Shown one piece after another: positions 23,540 to 39,600 of a stretch of 64,000 nt of DNA (position 1 is its first letter; the number at the start of each line of letters is the position of its first letter). The DNA is taken from the NCBI GenBank assembly GCA_038277395.1, contig CM076193.1:148913813-148977812 (forward strand), given 5' to 3'. The stretch comes from Dryocosmus kuriphilus. Lineage: Eukaryota; Arthropoda; Insecta; Hymenoptera; Cynipidae. The position numbers were made by a program, and so were the translations under genes. The notes beneath the pieces are model-generated. The model worked only from the letters and a program-made list of their open reading frames with translations. It was not told the DNA's origin and searched no databases.

Positions 23540-25005
23540 CATGTTTCCTTAAATCACGTAAAATTACTTCAAATCCTTAAAATCTTTAAAACACTTAAGA
23601 TCTCTTAAATTTTGTGAAATTCTTTGAAATCCCCTACAATATTTAAAAATCTTGAAATATTTTAAAATCCTTTAAGGCTAATAATATCCTTGGTAATCGT
23701 ATGAATTCCTTTAAATCTTATGAAATTGCTTGAAATTTTTGTAATCCCTTGAAGTTTCTTAAAATCTTTCAAAACACCCTAAATCTTTTTAAACCATTTG
23801 CAATTCCGTGAACATTTTTTTTATCTGTTTCGAACTCCTTGGAATTTTTTTAAATACAATAAAAACTTGAAAGTGTTTTGAAATCTTTTGAAATTCCTTG
23901 GAATATTTTTTCAAATTTTGTTATTTCCTTCCTAATTACTTGGAATTTTTTTTTTAAATACAATAAAAACATTAAAATTGTTTGGAATATTTTTTAATCC
24001 CTTGATATTTTGAAAAACCCTTAGAATCTTTAAAATCCTCGGAGACCATAAAAGATCCGTTGAAATCTTTGAAATCCTATAAAATCCCTAAATCTTGTAA
24101 AATTATTTGATAACTCTTAAAACCTTTTCCACTGTTGGCAATCTCTTAAGATTTGTGAAATTATTTGAAATCCCTTACAATCTTTAGAAGTCTTTGAATC
24201 TTCTGAAATCCCTTGAAATCTTCTGAAATGACTTAAAATTAATAATATCCTTGGAAATCATTTAAAACCTATGAAATTTTAGTAATTTCTTGAAGTATCT
24301 TGGAATCTTTTAAAGTAAAATAAAATCTTTAAAATCTTTTGAAATCATTTGCAATCCCTTGAAATTTTCTTAGTTCCTTGCGAATTCCTTGGATTTTTTT
24401 TAAATACACTAAAAGTATTAAAATGCTTTGAAATATTTTAAAATCCCTTGATATTTGGAAAATCCCTTAGAATCTTTAAATTCCTCGAAGACCATATAAA
24501 ATCCCTTGAAATCTTTGAAATCCTATGAAACCCTTAAGTCTTGTAAAAGTACTTGAGAACTCTGAAAACCTTTTAAACTGTTGGGAATCTCTTAAGATTT
24601 GTGAAATTATTTGAAATCCCTTACAATCTTTAGAAGTCTTTGAATCTTCTGAAATCCCTTGAAATCTTCTGAAATGACTTAAAATTAATAATATCCTTGG
24701 AAATCATTTAAAACTTATGAAATTTTGGTAATTTCTTAAAGTATCTTGGAATGCTTTAAAGTACAATAAAATCTTTAAAATCTTTCGAAATCATTTGCAA
24801 TCCCTTGAAATTTTCTTCGTTCCTTGGGAATCCCTTAGATTTTTTTTTAATACACTAAAAACATTAAAATTCTTTGAAATATTTTTAAATCCCTTGATAT
24901 TCGGAAAACCCTTAGAATCTTTAAAATCCTCGGAGATCATATAAAATCCCTTGAAATCTTTGAAATCCTATAAAACCCCTAACTCTTGTAAAATTATTAT
25001 TTTTT
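23540..25005. repeat. AT-rich satellite of the TTGAAATCCC family, 445-bp higher-order unit
   Basis: Same short-word family as 16980-20640. TTGAAATCTTTGAAATCCTA recurs near 24060, 24505 and 24950. A block of about 90 bp with GAATCTTCTGAAATCCCTTG is nearly identical at 24173 and 24618, so the spacing is 445 bp. No coding potential. Confidence 0.8.
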
Positions 25006-25970
25006 ATTTTTATTATTATTTATTTATTATTTTATATGCAAATAACGAATTTAAAAATATCTGAAATTAAAATTTACCGAATTACAAAATTTGTAAATTA
25101 TAATATTAACGAATTATGGATTTAAAGAATTATTAATTTCCCCCAAATTCTTAAATTCCCGTCATTTGAAATTGTCGTATCTCAAAATTGACGATATTTA
25201 GAATTGACGAAAATAAATCTTGAATTAATAAATATAATATTGAATTCTTTATTAATTAATAAAAAAGGGATCAATAAAAAATAACGAAAAAATGAATATC
25301 AAATATATACAAATTAATGATAAAGAAAATTGCAGAAAATAAATATTGACGAATTATAAACTTTCCAAAATTTTAAATATCGAAAAAATTTTTAATGGTC
25401 GAAAAATAAAAATCTCAAAATATGCAAATAACGAATTTAAAAATACCCGAAATTAAAATTTACCGAATTGTAAAACTTATAAATTATATTATTAACGAAT
25501 TATGGATTTAAGGAATTATTAATTTCCCCCAAATTCCTAAATTTCCGAAATTTAAAACTGTCGTAATTCAAAATTGTCGATATTTAAAATTGACGAAAAT
25601 TATTCATGATTTAATAAATATAATATTGAAATATTTATTAATTAATAATAAAGGGATTAATAAAAAATAACGACAAAATGAATGTCGAATATACAAATTA
25701 ATGAAAAAAAACATTTCCAAAAATAAAATTTGTCGAATTAAAAAATATCCAAAATTAAAATTTACCGAATTATAAAATTTGCGAATTATAATATTAACGA
25801 ATTATAGAATTGAAGAATGATTAATATTCCACAAATTCTTAAATTCCCTACACTTACAATTGCCGTATTTCAAAATTGTCGAGATTTAAAATTGTCGATA
25901 TTTGAAATTGACGAAAATAAATATTCAATTAAAAGATCAAATATTTGTATAATTATTTAATAAATAATTA
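25005..25970. repeat. Satellite B (AAATTTCGGAATT words), left-oriented arm
   Basis: Words such as ACGAATTATGGATTTAAGGA and CCCCCAAATTCTTAAATT recur near 25137, 25523 and 25834 (about 310-390 bp apart). The same words appear in reverse complement after 26000, so the array switches orientation near 25985. Confidence 0.8.
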
Positions 25971-25999
25971 TATATTTTATTTTTTAATTCAGTATTATT

Positions 26000-28170
26000 T
26001 CGTCATTTTAAAACCTTTTTATTTTTCGTCAAATTATAATATCCGGAATTTAAGAATTTGGGGGAAATTAAGAATTCGTTAATTTTATAATTCGCAAGTT
26101 TTATAATTTGATGAATTTTAATTTCGGATATTTTGAAATTCGTTATTTGCATAATTTGAGAGTTTTATTTTTCGATAATTGAAAATCTTATCTTTACTTT
26201 AAGTTTCGGAAATTATACAATTCGTCAATTTTTCTTCGGTAATTTCCTATTGCGTTAATTTGTATATTCGGTATTTATTTTTTCGTTATTTTTATTAGTC
26301 CCATAATTAAATATTTTATTTCTTAATTCAATGTTTATTTTCGTCAATTTTAAGTATCGAAAATTTGGAATTTCGGAAATTTTAAATTTCGGGGATTTAA
26401 GAATTTGGGGGAAATTATTAATTCATTAATTTCACAACTCGCAAATTTTATAATTCGGTAAATTTTAATTTTGAATATTTTTAAATTTGTTATTTGCATA
26501 ATTCGAGATTTTTATTTGTCGATAATTAAAAGTTTTGTCGTTATTTTAAATTTCGGAAATTCTATAAACCATCAATTTTTAATTTCGGTAATTTCCTTTT
26601 TCATTAATTTGTATATTCTATTTTTTTTTCTTTATTATTAAATACTTCCATACTTAAATATTTTATTTTTTAATTCAGTATTTATTTTCGTCAATTTTAA
26701 ATAAAGAAAATTTTGAAATTCGACAATTTTAAATTTCGGCAGTTTCAAATTTTGGGAATTGAAGAATTTGGGGGAAATTAAACGTTAAATGTAGAATTTA
26801 ATTAATATTATGATTCGAAAATTTTATAATTCGGATATTTTAATTTCGGGTATTTTAAATTAGCTATATGCATAATTCAAGATTTTTTTATAATTAAAAA
26901 TTTTGTCGTTATTTCAAATTTCGGACATTTTGTAATTCGTCAATTTTTATTTTCGGCAATTTTCTTTTCCTTGAACTTGAATATTCAGTATTTATTTTTT
27001 CGTTATTTTTCATTAGATCGGGGTTTAAAAAATTTGCAAAATGTTTATTTTTGTAAAATTGAAAAAAAAAAATAGAAGAGTGAATACTGTGACTGTAGCT
27101 AATCTTCTGTTTGGCTTGGTGAAATCCGCCATTAAAATGAGTGAAATCGGCTATATGAAACAGTGAATTTCACTATTTTATAGTGACCCACTTTCTTTAA
27201 ATTCAAATAGTGAAAATTGACTATGAAATAGTGAAATTCACTATTTCAGATTTAGAGAGTATTGCGTTAATTGGTATATTCGGTATTTATTATTTCGTTA
27301 TTTTTATTAGTCCTATAATTAAATATTTTATTTTTGAATTCAGTGTTTATTTTCGTCAATTTTAAGTATCGAAAATTTGGAATTTCGAAAGTTTTAAATT
27401 TCGTGGATTTAAGCATTTGGAGGAAATTAATAATTCGTTAATTTCATAATTCGCACATTTTATAATTCGGTAAATTTTAATTTCGAATATTTTTAAATTC
27501 GTTATTTGCATAATTTGAGATTTTTATTTTTCGATAATTAAAAGTTTTGTCGTTATTTTAAATTTCGGTAATTCTATAAGCCGTCAATTTTTAATTTTAT
27601 TAATTTCCTTTGTCATTAATTTGTATATTCTGTATTTTTTTGTCTTTATTATTAAATACTTCCATACTTAAATATTTTATTTTTTAATTTAATATTCATT
27701 TTCGTCAATTTTAAATATAGAAAATTTTGAAATTCGACAATTTTAAATTTCGGCAGTGTCAAATTTCGGGAATTGAAGAATTTGGGGTAAATTAAACATG
27801 AAATAATTGTATAATTTAATTAATACTATGATTCGCAAATTTTATAATTCGGACATTTTAATTTTGGGTATTTTAAAATTAGCTATATGCATAATTCAAG
27901 ATTTTTTTATAATTAAAAATTTTGTCCTTATTTCAAATTTCGGAATTTTTGTAATTCGTCAATTCTTATTTTCGACAATTTTCTTTTCCTTTAACTTGTA
28001 TGTTCGGTATTTATTTTTTCATTATTTTTTATTAGTCGCGGGTTTTAAAAAATTTGCAAAATGTTTATTTTTGTAAAATTGAAAAAAAAATAGAAGAGTG
28101 ACCCACTTTCTTTAAATTCAAATAGTGAAAATTGACTATGAAATAGTGAAATTCACTATTTCAGATTTAG
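26000..28170. repeat. Satellite B, right-oriented arm, with ~1-kb higher-order duplication
   Basis: GAATTTGGGGGAAATTA-type blocks recur near 26055, 26402, 26763, 27413 and 27779. A larger unit repeats at about 1020 bp: the TTTGCAAAATGTTTATTTTTG block followed by an A-tract is at about 27030 and 28050, and is followed in both cases by a segment with AATAGTGAAAATTGACTATG. The second copy lacks about 90 bp of that segment. No coding potential. Confidence 0.8.
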
Positions 28171-28179
28171 AGTGTATCA

Positions 28180-30640
28180 GTCAAACCGGTAACAATCGAA
28201 ATTTTGCCTGGTCAAGAAACCTAAACAACCTTTATTATGTTAGGAAAATATTTCTAAATTAAAAAATCCTATCGCAATTTCTTAATCTTGAGTATATAAT
28301 AAGTTTTTTAAAACAGATCGGAAATATCGAAACAAAAGAAAGATTTCGATCCAGATTTCAGTAGGATCATTTCAGCGAACACCTACTTCGGATAAAATCT
28401 CTGTTTCCCATTTTAAAACGTAAAGATCGATTCTCAGCTTTTCCACTCTGTGGGAAGGGGATTTGAATTTTGAACCCCGCAGTTTTCTCGACGGGTGTCC
28501 TGAATTCTCGGCTGCTGGATCTGCAGGCTTCGGAGTTACTAGATTAACTAGATTCCAGATTCACTGGAGCTAGACTAGATCCCAGATATAATATCTTCCT
28601 TGGCCCTCGTCATAAAACCAGAAGCGGGATTCCGTCTCCGTTTTTAGATGTAAACCCAGAACCCTTCGGAATCCCTATCAAGAGTGACTAAAATCGACCA
28701 AAAAGAGATAAAAACAAAAATAAATCGGAGAATAAAATACATATGTCGCTTGTAAAGTTCGGTTCTTTATTGACCCCCCGTCTGGAGAGATCGTTATTGA
28801 AATAGAGCACCTCAGTAGGTGTCTTGATATTTCTTGATTCTTTTACCATTTTCACTCCTTTTGTAAACAAGGGACTACCAGAAACCCCGTGGATTTAAAA
28901 ATAAGGTTACTGGAGTGAATGGAATCTAATCGATCAGTAATTTCTTCTTGAGATTAAGTTCAAACTCTCCGCCTTAGAATTTAAAATTGGTTTAAATTCA
29001 AAAATCTGCAGCTTAAACTGTTTTCTTATGAGTATCCTAAATGGTCCGAAATTGAATAGAAAGAGCGAAAAAAATACTCGGGCGAGAAAAATATTTTCGC
29101 AAGGAATGAAATGGTATTTAGGAAGTTACAAATATTTTTTTTGGTCATTAAAAACCTTTTTTATGGTCAGATGACAGGGTCCCTAAAACTTGAAGGTTTT
29201 CAAATTTGTATTTGTTAATAACAATAGATCCCGCCTCTCTTACTCTTTGGTTGAGTCGGGGCTTGAAGCTTTTGCCTTTGCTTTTGCTTTACATTAAACT
29301 GAATTTAGACTCATTGTGTGACCAATAGTAAAGTTTCATTTTCGAAGATGGCTTCTTTCAGAGAACATTTCGACACAATGGTTCCTCAGAGAAGAATCCC
29401 ATTGACATTAGCAAAGTCTGTTCATTACCATTCACTGACCCTTGCCATTCATTTTACAGGGTCTGTGAATGGACCTTTCCCATGTGCAAAGCATCTCAAT
29501 CATTACTGCTTTTAAAAAATCTCATTATTACCATTTTCAGAAAAGTGTTTTTGAAAGAATAGATTTAAAGAGTCTATGCATATTCGAGAAAATTGAAATA
29601 TTTTGAAAAATTAATCGAAATTCGAAATCCACGTGTTTCTTTATTATTATTTACGAAGTGCTTCTTCGTCCCGAAAATCGGGATGAGTAGTCAAAAATGT
29701 TTTTCTTGTCGATACCATTTTCAGCTCCGACAATTTTTCGGGATTTAATTTTAATTTTTTAATGTTTTTACTTGTGAGGTAGGTCAATTCTGAAAATTGG
29801 AAAATCAATGTCTTTTTTATCCATTTTTTTTAGATAACATTGTTTTTCTGCAAAACGGATAAATTAGTTATACAAAAAAAAGGTTCCAGCATCTCAATCA
29901 TTACTCCATTTTAAAAAATCTAGCTATTACCATATTACAGCAAAATATTTTTGAAAAATAAGTAAAAATGAATATTATGCAAGACTAGGTTTTGGACTGT
30001 AAAAATATTTTAAACCTAGAGAAAAACGAATATTTTATTGATGAATTGACAAATTTTATGTTTCCCAAATTTTTCTACAAAAATAAGTTTAGAAAATCAG
30101 CAATTTTAACATTTTCTTTTCGACTTCATTTCGAAAAACACCTACAGACTTTCGAATTTTTTCCAACGTTAATGTTGCTTGTCCCTTATTTTATTATTTT
30201 TATACTTTAATTTCTATTTTGTGTTAAAAAATAGCAATTTTCACAGACCGAAATGAAACCATATACATGATAGTTGCAATGATCATAAAAAATTTTTAAA
30301 AAACGAATTTCCTCAATCTCCATCTGAATTTCCAAAGGCGGTTTCTTTAATATTATTTATGTGATAAAGATATAATAAAATATAGTAGTCGTTTCTAATT
30401 TTTTAAAGGCAAACTTTTAATTTATTTACTAATGATGTCGGTAAATTTCGAAAGTTGAAAAGTTAATATATTTTATGATCAATTTTTTTCAGATATTGTT
30501 TTTTTTCCAAAATGATTTTTATATAAAAATTTTCCCAAGACCTTTACGACCTTGGCACTTAGCTATTCAAAAAATATTATTTAGCAATTTCTACCCTAAA
30601 AGGAAAATGTATGTATGGTTTCATTTCAATCTAAAAAAAT
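28180..30640. other. No gene recognised; AT-rich unique sequence
   Basis: Frames up to about 70 codons only, with no domain or splice pattern. 30100-30260 contains, on the minus strand, words shared with the repeats at 38960-39070 and 56040-58030 (GGACAAGCAAC, TTAACACAAAATDGAAATT). Confidence 0.45.
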
Positions 30641-30644
30641 GTCC

Positions 30645-31295
30645 AATGGATGGAGTTCCGAAAACCGGAAACCTCTGACTTTCTTGGGGCTCCGTATACT
30701 TATGTATTTTGACATGCTGATTACGAAGATGATAGTGAAAATTGACGACAAGGACGTCTTCATGGTAAAAACCATAAAAAACCCCCATAAAAATTATGAT
30801 TTTTTTAATTATCTTATTAAATACGGAGAATTTGAAAAATTTTCCAAAAAAAGTTCTATCTAGTATAAAAATACATCTTTTTTGTCTTATACACTTTTTG
30901 CCTAAAATCATTATTTTTCGAGAAAAAGAGGATTGCGTTGGAAAAACCACAAAAAAAAGAAAACAGTTACAGATATGCGTTCGGTCACGCTTGACCCCCT
31001 GTCTAAAGTTAACTGGGGGGGGGGGGGGGGGGGGGCTACGACTTTACTTGAAAGTTACGAAAATGCGTTCAGCTACGCTCGTCCCCTTTTCCAGGTTTAA
31101 GTGGGGGAGGGGGGCTAAGCATATAATGACTAGTTACGAAAATGCGTTCAGTTACGTTCGTCCCCTTTTCCAGGTTTGAAAAGGGGACGAGCGTGACTGA
31201 ACACATTTCTGTAAGCAGTCAGTACCCCCCCCTCCCCATATTAAACCTGGAAAGGGGGATGAGCGTGACTGAACACATTTCCGTAACCAGCCAGT

Positions 31296-31327
<32 letters not shown>

Positions 31328-32050
31328 ACCCAACCTGGAAAAGGGGACGAGTGTAACTGAACGCATTTTCCTAACTATCCAGTAAATTCCTAGATGTATT
31401 TTTATACTAGCTAGAACTTTTCTTTGAAACATTTTCACCTATTCGGAACTGCACCCCTCAGAGTTCCGAAAACCCAAAACCTCTGATTTTCTTGGGTCTC
31501 CGTATACTTATGTATTTTGACATGCTGATTACGAAAATGATAGTGAAAATTTTCGACTAGTGAAAAAACCATAAAAATCATGGCTTCTTGCGCTTATCTC
31601 AGCTAATATGCAAAATTCAAAAAAAAAATTCAAACAAAAGTTGTAGATCTCATCGAAATACATATTTTTTGTTATAAATATTTTTTTTTACGAGTGATAG
31701 TTTTTGAGAAAATTAGTGATATATCTCATGAAATGCAACAAATTTCAGTGCAAAGAGCAACAGGCCTTTCTTTACAACGCAATCCACTTTTTATCGAAAA
31801 ATAATGATTTTAGGCAAAAATTGTTTAATACAAAAAAGATATATTTTTATACTAGCTAGAACTTTTGTTTGAAAGATTTTTCAAAATTCTTCGTATTTAC
31901 TGAGATAATGAAAAAAATCTTAATTTTTATGGGGTTTTTTATGGTTTTCACCATGAAGACTATCATTTTCGTAATCAGCACGTCAAAATACATAAGTATA
32001 CGGAGACCCAAGAAAATCAGAGGTTTCCGGTATTCGTAACTCCACCCTTT
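30645..32050. repeat. Cluster of a dispersed repeat: two plus-strand copies and one inverted copy
   Basis: Copies at 30645-30930 (+), 31455-31680 (+) and 31830-32050 (-) share TCCGTATACTTATGTATTTT, GACATGCTGATTACGAARAT and CTAGTATAAAAATA/TATTTTTATACTAGCTAGA. The outer copies are inverted relative to each other and could form a foldback around the hairpin at 30970-31375. A further copy lies at 4255-4465 and part of it at 56820-56950. Confidence 0.75.
30970..31375. repeat. Inverted minisatellite with G22 and C31 homopolymers
   Basis: Plus-strand units GAAAATGCGTTCAGYTACG..CGTCCCCTTTTCCAGG (about 31058 and 31138) face reverse units CCTGGAAAAGGGGACGAG..GAACRCATTT (about 31180, 31243, 31335), with the turn near 31175. 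Each unit is followed by a G-rich tract in the left half and preceded by a C-rich tract in the right half. The longest are 22 G at 31015-31036 and 31 C at 31297-31327, so they are mirror-placed around the turn. Confidence 0.8.
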
Positions 32051-32269
32051 GCAATTTTCGACCAACTCTATTGAATATCCTCTACTTAAGTTTGTATACT
32101 TTCAATTTTGGATCCCACAGATACATTAAAAAAATGTTACATTTGTGAGTATTAAATTTGATTTCAATTCAATTCACATGTAGGATGAATTTGCAATTTG
32201 AACCTTAAAAGGAATAAAAATAGTCCTTTTGTAGAAGAATAGTGAAAAATTAAGAACAAATTTTGAAAG

Positions 32270-32640
32270 ATGCGAAAAGGGGAGGGGTTATGGATGAGAA
32301 GAGTGTTGGGAGTGGGGCGAAAAACTTTGAAAAACGAACAGGGGATATAGTGTAGAGGAGGAGGATGGGATGAATGAAATAGGGGTTGAGGATATATGAG
32401 AAGGGAGGGGATACGGATTAAAAAGTTGGAATAGGAGGGAATCTGAATGGAGGGGAGAAGAAAGAGGAATAAGGGTTGTGAGAGAAGGCATGGTATAATA
32501 TGAGAATTTGGGATGGAGAAGGGGAAGGGACATAGAGAGAAGGGTGAGGAGGCGAATGTTTCTAGAAAAGGTTAGGGGGATATATGGATGCTGGGGGGAG
32601 GGGGGAGGTGACTAAGGTGACTATATAGAGGTGGAAAGGA
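32270..32640. repeat. Purine-rich (G/A) leader of minisatellite
   Basis: Almost entirely G and A on the plus strand with GGGGAGGGG-like words and no clear period. It grades into the 177-bp tandem array. The opposite-strand frame at 32288-32533 is a Ser/Pro-rich artefact of this composition. Confidence 0.6.
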
Positions 32641-33998
32641 AGATGGTATAGACTATAATCTGATGATTTAATGTTGGGAAAGTGGTCAGGATATAATGTG
32701 AGAATGTGGGGTGGTTAGAGGAGGAGACACATCAGTGAAAATATATAAGAGAGAAGGGATACACAAGTGAGGTTTCACGGATGAGTTAGGGGAGGGAGTA
32801 TACAGATGAAGAATATAAGGTGGTATGGACTATAGTTTGATAGTTTAATGTTGGGAAAGGGGGCAGGGTATAATGTGAGAATGCGGGATGGTTAGAGGAG
32901 GAGACACATCAGTGAGGATATATAAAAGAGAAGCGGTATACAAGTGAGGTTTCACGGATGAGGAACGGGTGGGAGTATATAGATAATAATATAAGGTGGT
33001 ATGGACTAGTCTGATGACTTAATGTTGTGAAAGTGTGCAGGATATAATGTGAGAATGTGGAATGGTCAGAGGAAGAGACACATCACTGAGGATATATAAG
33101 GGAGAAGGGATATACAAGTGAAGTTTCACGGATGAGGTAGGGGAAGGAGTATATAAATGAGAATATAAGGTGGTATCGACTATAGTTTGGTGATTTAATG
33201 TTGGGACAGGGGGCAGTATATAATGTGACAATGTGGAATGGTCAGAGGAGGAGACACATCAGTTAAGATATATAAGAGAGAAGGGATATACAAGCGAAGT
33301 TTCACGGATGAGGTAAGGAAAGGAGTATATAGATGAGAATGTAAGGTTGTGTAGACTATGGTCTGATGATTTAATGTTGGGAAAAGAGGCAGGATATAAT
33401 GTGAGAATGTGGAATGGTTAGAGGAGGAGACACATCAGTTAAGATATATAAGAGAGAAGGGATATACAAGTGAAGTTTCACGGATGAGGTAGGAAAAGGA
33501 GTATATAGATGAGAATGTAAGGTTGTATAGACTATAGTCTGATGATTTAATGTTGGGAAAGGGGGCAGGATATAATGTGAGAATGTGGAATGGTCAGAGG
33601 AGGAGATACATCAGTGAGGATATATTATAAGAGGGAAGGGATATACAAGTGAAGTTTCACGGATGAGGTAGGGGAAGGACTATACAGATGAGAATTTAAG
33701 GTGGTATAGACTATAGTCTGATGATTTAATATTGGGAAAGGGAGCAGGATATAATGTGACAATGTGGAATGGTTAGAGGAGGAGACACATCAGTTAAGAT
33801 ATATAAGAGAGAGAAGGGATATACAAGTGAAGTTTCACGGATGAGGTAGGGGAAGCAGTATATAAATGAGAATATAAGGTGGTATAGACTATAGTTTGGT
33901 GATTTAATGTTAGGACAGAGGGCAGTATATAATGTGACAATGTGGAATTGTTAGAGGAGGAGACACATCAGTGAGGATATATAAGAGAGAAGGGGTAT
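32640..33998. repeat. Purine-rich tandem array, ~177-bp unit, about 7.5 copies
   Basis: TTTCACGGATGAGGTAGG-type blocks recur near 32773, 32950, 33123, 33297, 33474, 33653 and 33831. Each unit also has GAGGAGACACATCAGT, ATAAGAGAGAAGGGATATAC and TCTGATGATTTAATGTTGGG. Strong G/A bias on the plus strand. No ORF survives across units. Confidence 0.9.
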
Positions 33999-33999
33999 A

Positions 34000-36690
<2,691 letters not shown>

Positions 36691-36699
36691 TGAACTAAA

Positions 36700-39600
36700 C
36701 TAATGAGAGAAAGGAAATTCGAAAAGTGATTTAAATTGGGGGCAGCTATTTAAAATATCTATAATTATTTGCAATTTCTAAAAAGAATGTAATTTTTTTT
36801 CTTTGTGAAAATTGCCATTTTTGAAGATATTTTTATGTTTTGGAAAATAACCATAAGAAACCAGCGGAGTACCTTTTCTGCTGGGATCGTTCTCACCTGA
36901 CTTCAAATATGAAAATTTGAACCAAGAAAAAAACATACTTTTTAGCAATTGCGTATAAATGCAGACGTTTTGCATAACTACTCCAAATTTAAATCACTTC
37001 ATTATCTTAATTAGAACTGAAGATAATATGGTTGTACATTTATGTAAAAAAAATTAATTTATTATATTTTAGAAATGTTTTAAAGGCAATTGGTTGAGGA
37101 ATGCTTAAGTTAATAAGTAACTACGTGAATTTTTTCAGATTTTTCATATTTTTTACAATAAAAGACAAAGTTGACTGTCGTTAAAATCTGTTCAAATTTC
37201 CTTATTTTTAAAAAAATTTGTAGGTCTATAAGTTATACAAAATCTTCTGTCATATTGCTTTAAACATTAAAATAATGATTTATTCGTTAAGCTACATTTT
37301 TGCTTGACTCACTTTTTAAACTTCAAAACCAGGGGAATCGAATTATTTCGCTGATAGTAAGTTTTTGGTCGACAAAGTGCATTTACCATTTATTTTTAAA
37401 ATATCTAATTAATTAGTTTTAAACAAAGAACGATAAAACTGAATAATCTCAAGTCACGGATGGTTCTACCCTCATAAAAAACATAAAAGTCGACCCATCC
37501 TTATCTTTTCTAAAAAGTGACTTTTTAGTCTTCTATCCCGGAAACTTCACGCCTTTGGGGGGCTCGAAAATCGATAACGATCGTGACCAATGATTTTCTT
37601 TTCTCTCTCGAAAAAAGCCCACGTGGACTTGAACAATAATATTAGGTAGGGGAAATAACGTATGCATAAGGACCATTGGGGGTCCAATTTCGATAAGGAA
37701 TCAATCCCTAATTTAGTTCTAATCATCGTTGAAATATATAATTTGGGTGGAGGATATGACTCTGCCAAAAGTGGCTGTGAAATTGCTTTCTCCCTATCCA
37801 GATATTAATCGATCTCCCGACAACCAACCCCCTTAGAATTGGACCACCTGGAGATGGTTTTTCGTTGTCATAAAAACAATGTAAATTGGTCTAGAGAAAA
37901 AAAAGCTTCCGTCGTTAATATTGAATCAGGGGCGCCGCGCTGGTGGTAAATACGAAGAGGAAGGACTTTTTGCCTTCCCTGGTTGGGTTCTTTTACAAAA
38001 TGTCTGGTAATAATTAAGGGAGCAGCTTCATTATTCCTAAGAGTAATTTCGAAAATATTAAACTTTTAATATATTGACATTTAAAAGAGGAGACTATGAA
38101 TATATGAAGTTTTAAAAATATTTTAGTAAACAACAGGTGTAGTTTCACATTCTCCCTTAGAATCTACTTTCTTACTTTGAATTAATAAAAATTTTACTAA
38201 TTGCATCAGTTAATTGAATTTTGACTGACGAATCAGTGATTTCGTAATATTTACTAATGTTCATAAACAAATTCCTGATGGAATATAATTGCATTGAATC
38301 AGTATGAATATTCAAATTATCGACCGTTCTTCCGTTCTGTTTTTCCAGATAACTGATTCAACTATTAATTTCTATTTTCACTAATGGAATCAGTACATAT
38401 TTGCTAATTATCAGTAACTGAACTCTAGCTACGGCAATTAGCAGTATTCAACTGATAATCAGTTATATTTTACTAATTCAATTTAAAAGAGTGGATGGAC
38501 GTATCACAGAATAGATCTATCAGCAGTTTCTCTCATATTTTAGGCTATGGTGTAGGTGAGTTTTTTTTTTCCTGGCCGTGAGAACCCCAGAAAATCGGCT
38601 AGACGGGAAGTGACTTCAAATATTTGACTAAGACCCGACGCGACTTTCTCAAATCATGCTGCGAATCGATACTTCCGTTCACGGTCTGATGAAAACACAA
38701 ATTTGAGATAGCAGATTCAAAAGCTTAAAAAAAAAGACAAATAGATTTTTGTTTAGGAATTAATTGGAAAATAATAGAATTTTAGAATATTGTATAGTTA
38801 TTGTCATTTTTAAATATTAATTTAAACATTATAAAGGTATACGCCCTTCATATACACATTTTATTTAAAAACTGTCTCGGGTGGAAAATGGGCTCAAAAT
38901 CGCTATATTAGACATAACCTTTTATTTTAGAACTGGGTAGGATGGAAATGTTTCATAAATCACTCCATTAGATATAGGATGTGGCATCGAAAATTGAAGA
39001 AAGTTTAAAGGAGACGATATTTAAGAAAAAATAAAAATTGCACAAAAACTTTTATTTTAATAAGGGACGAGCAACTTTTTTACGAAACAAAATTACCGAT
39101 CTTCAATTTTACAGCTCCGCATATAATTCAATACTAAACATCCTACATTTTTTATTACTATCCAAATTTCTAAATTCCACATCTATTTCCTCACTAAACC
39201 TTTTTTAAAAATTGCCGCTTTCCTCCCACTTATAACCTTTAATCTTTACGAATCTACTACATATTGTCAGTACTCGAACCACCTCATCATGGAAATGTAC
39301 TCTGTCATCCTACTTCCAATTTTTTACTTTCTAAAGTTGTATCATTTTTCCACAATCCTTTTTTAAACCAATTTAAATTGCCCATTATGGGCCCACCGAT
39401 TTTAATTCCATCCAACTTTTTCTTTTACAAGGTAAATATCTCAATTTTTACTTACTCCAAACTTTCCTAACCTAGAATAATAAAAAATAAATTTTTTCAA
39501 ACTTTCTAAATTTTTTACTTATTTCTCTCTGGTTTTGTTTCCATTTTTAGATGAAATTGAGTACGGAGATTTTTGGATTTTTTTACTTTTCTTATCTTTC

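Noticed and set aside
16980..25000. Regularly spaced repeats resembling a CRISPR array
   Set aside because: Repeats are degenerate, lack unique spacers of constant length, and the window is eukaryotic.
29318..29515. 65-codon frame starting MTNSKVSF
   Set aside because: Short, no recognisable family and no supporting splice sites.
38175..38495. Definite MITE call
   Set aside because: Edges look alike but no clean inverted repeat or target duplication could be fixed; kept only as a remark.
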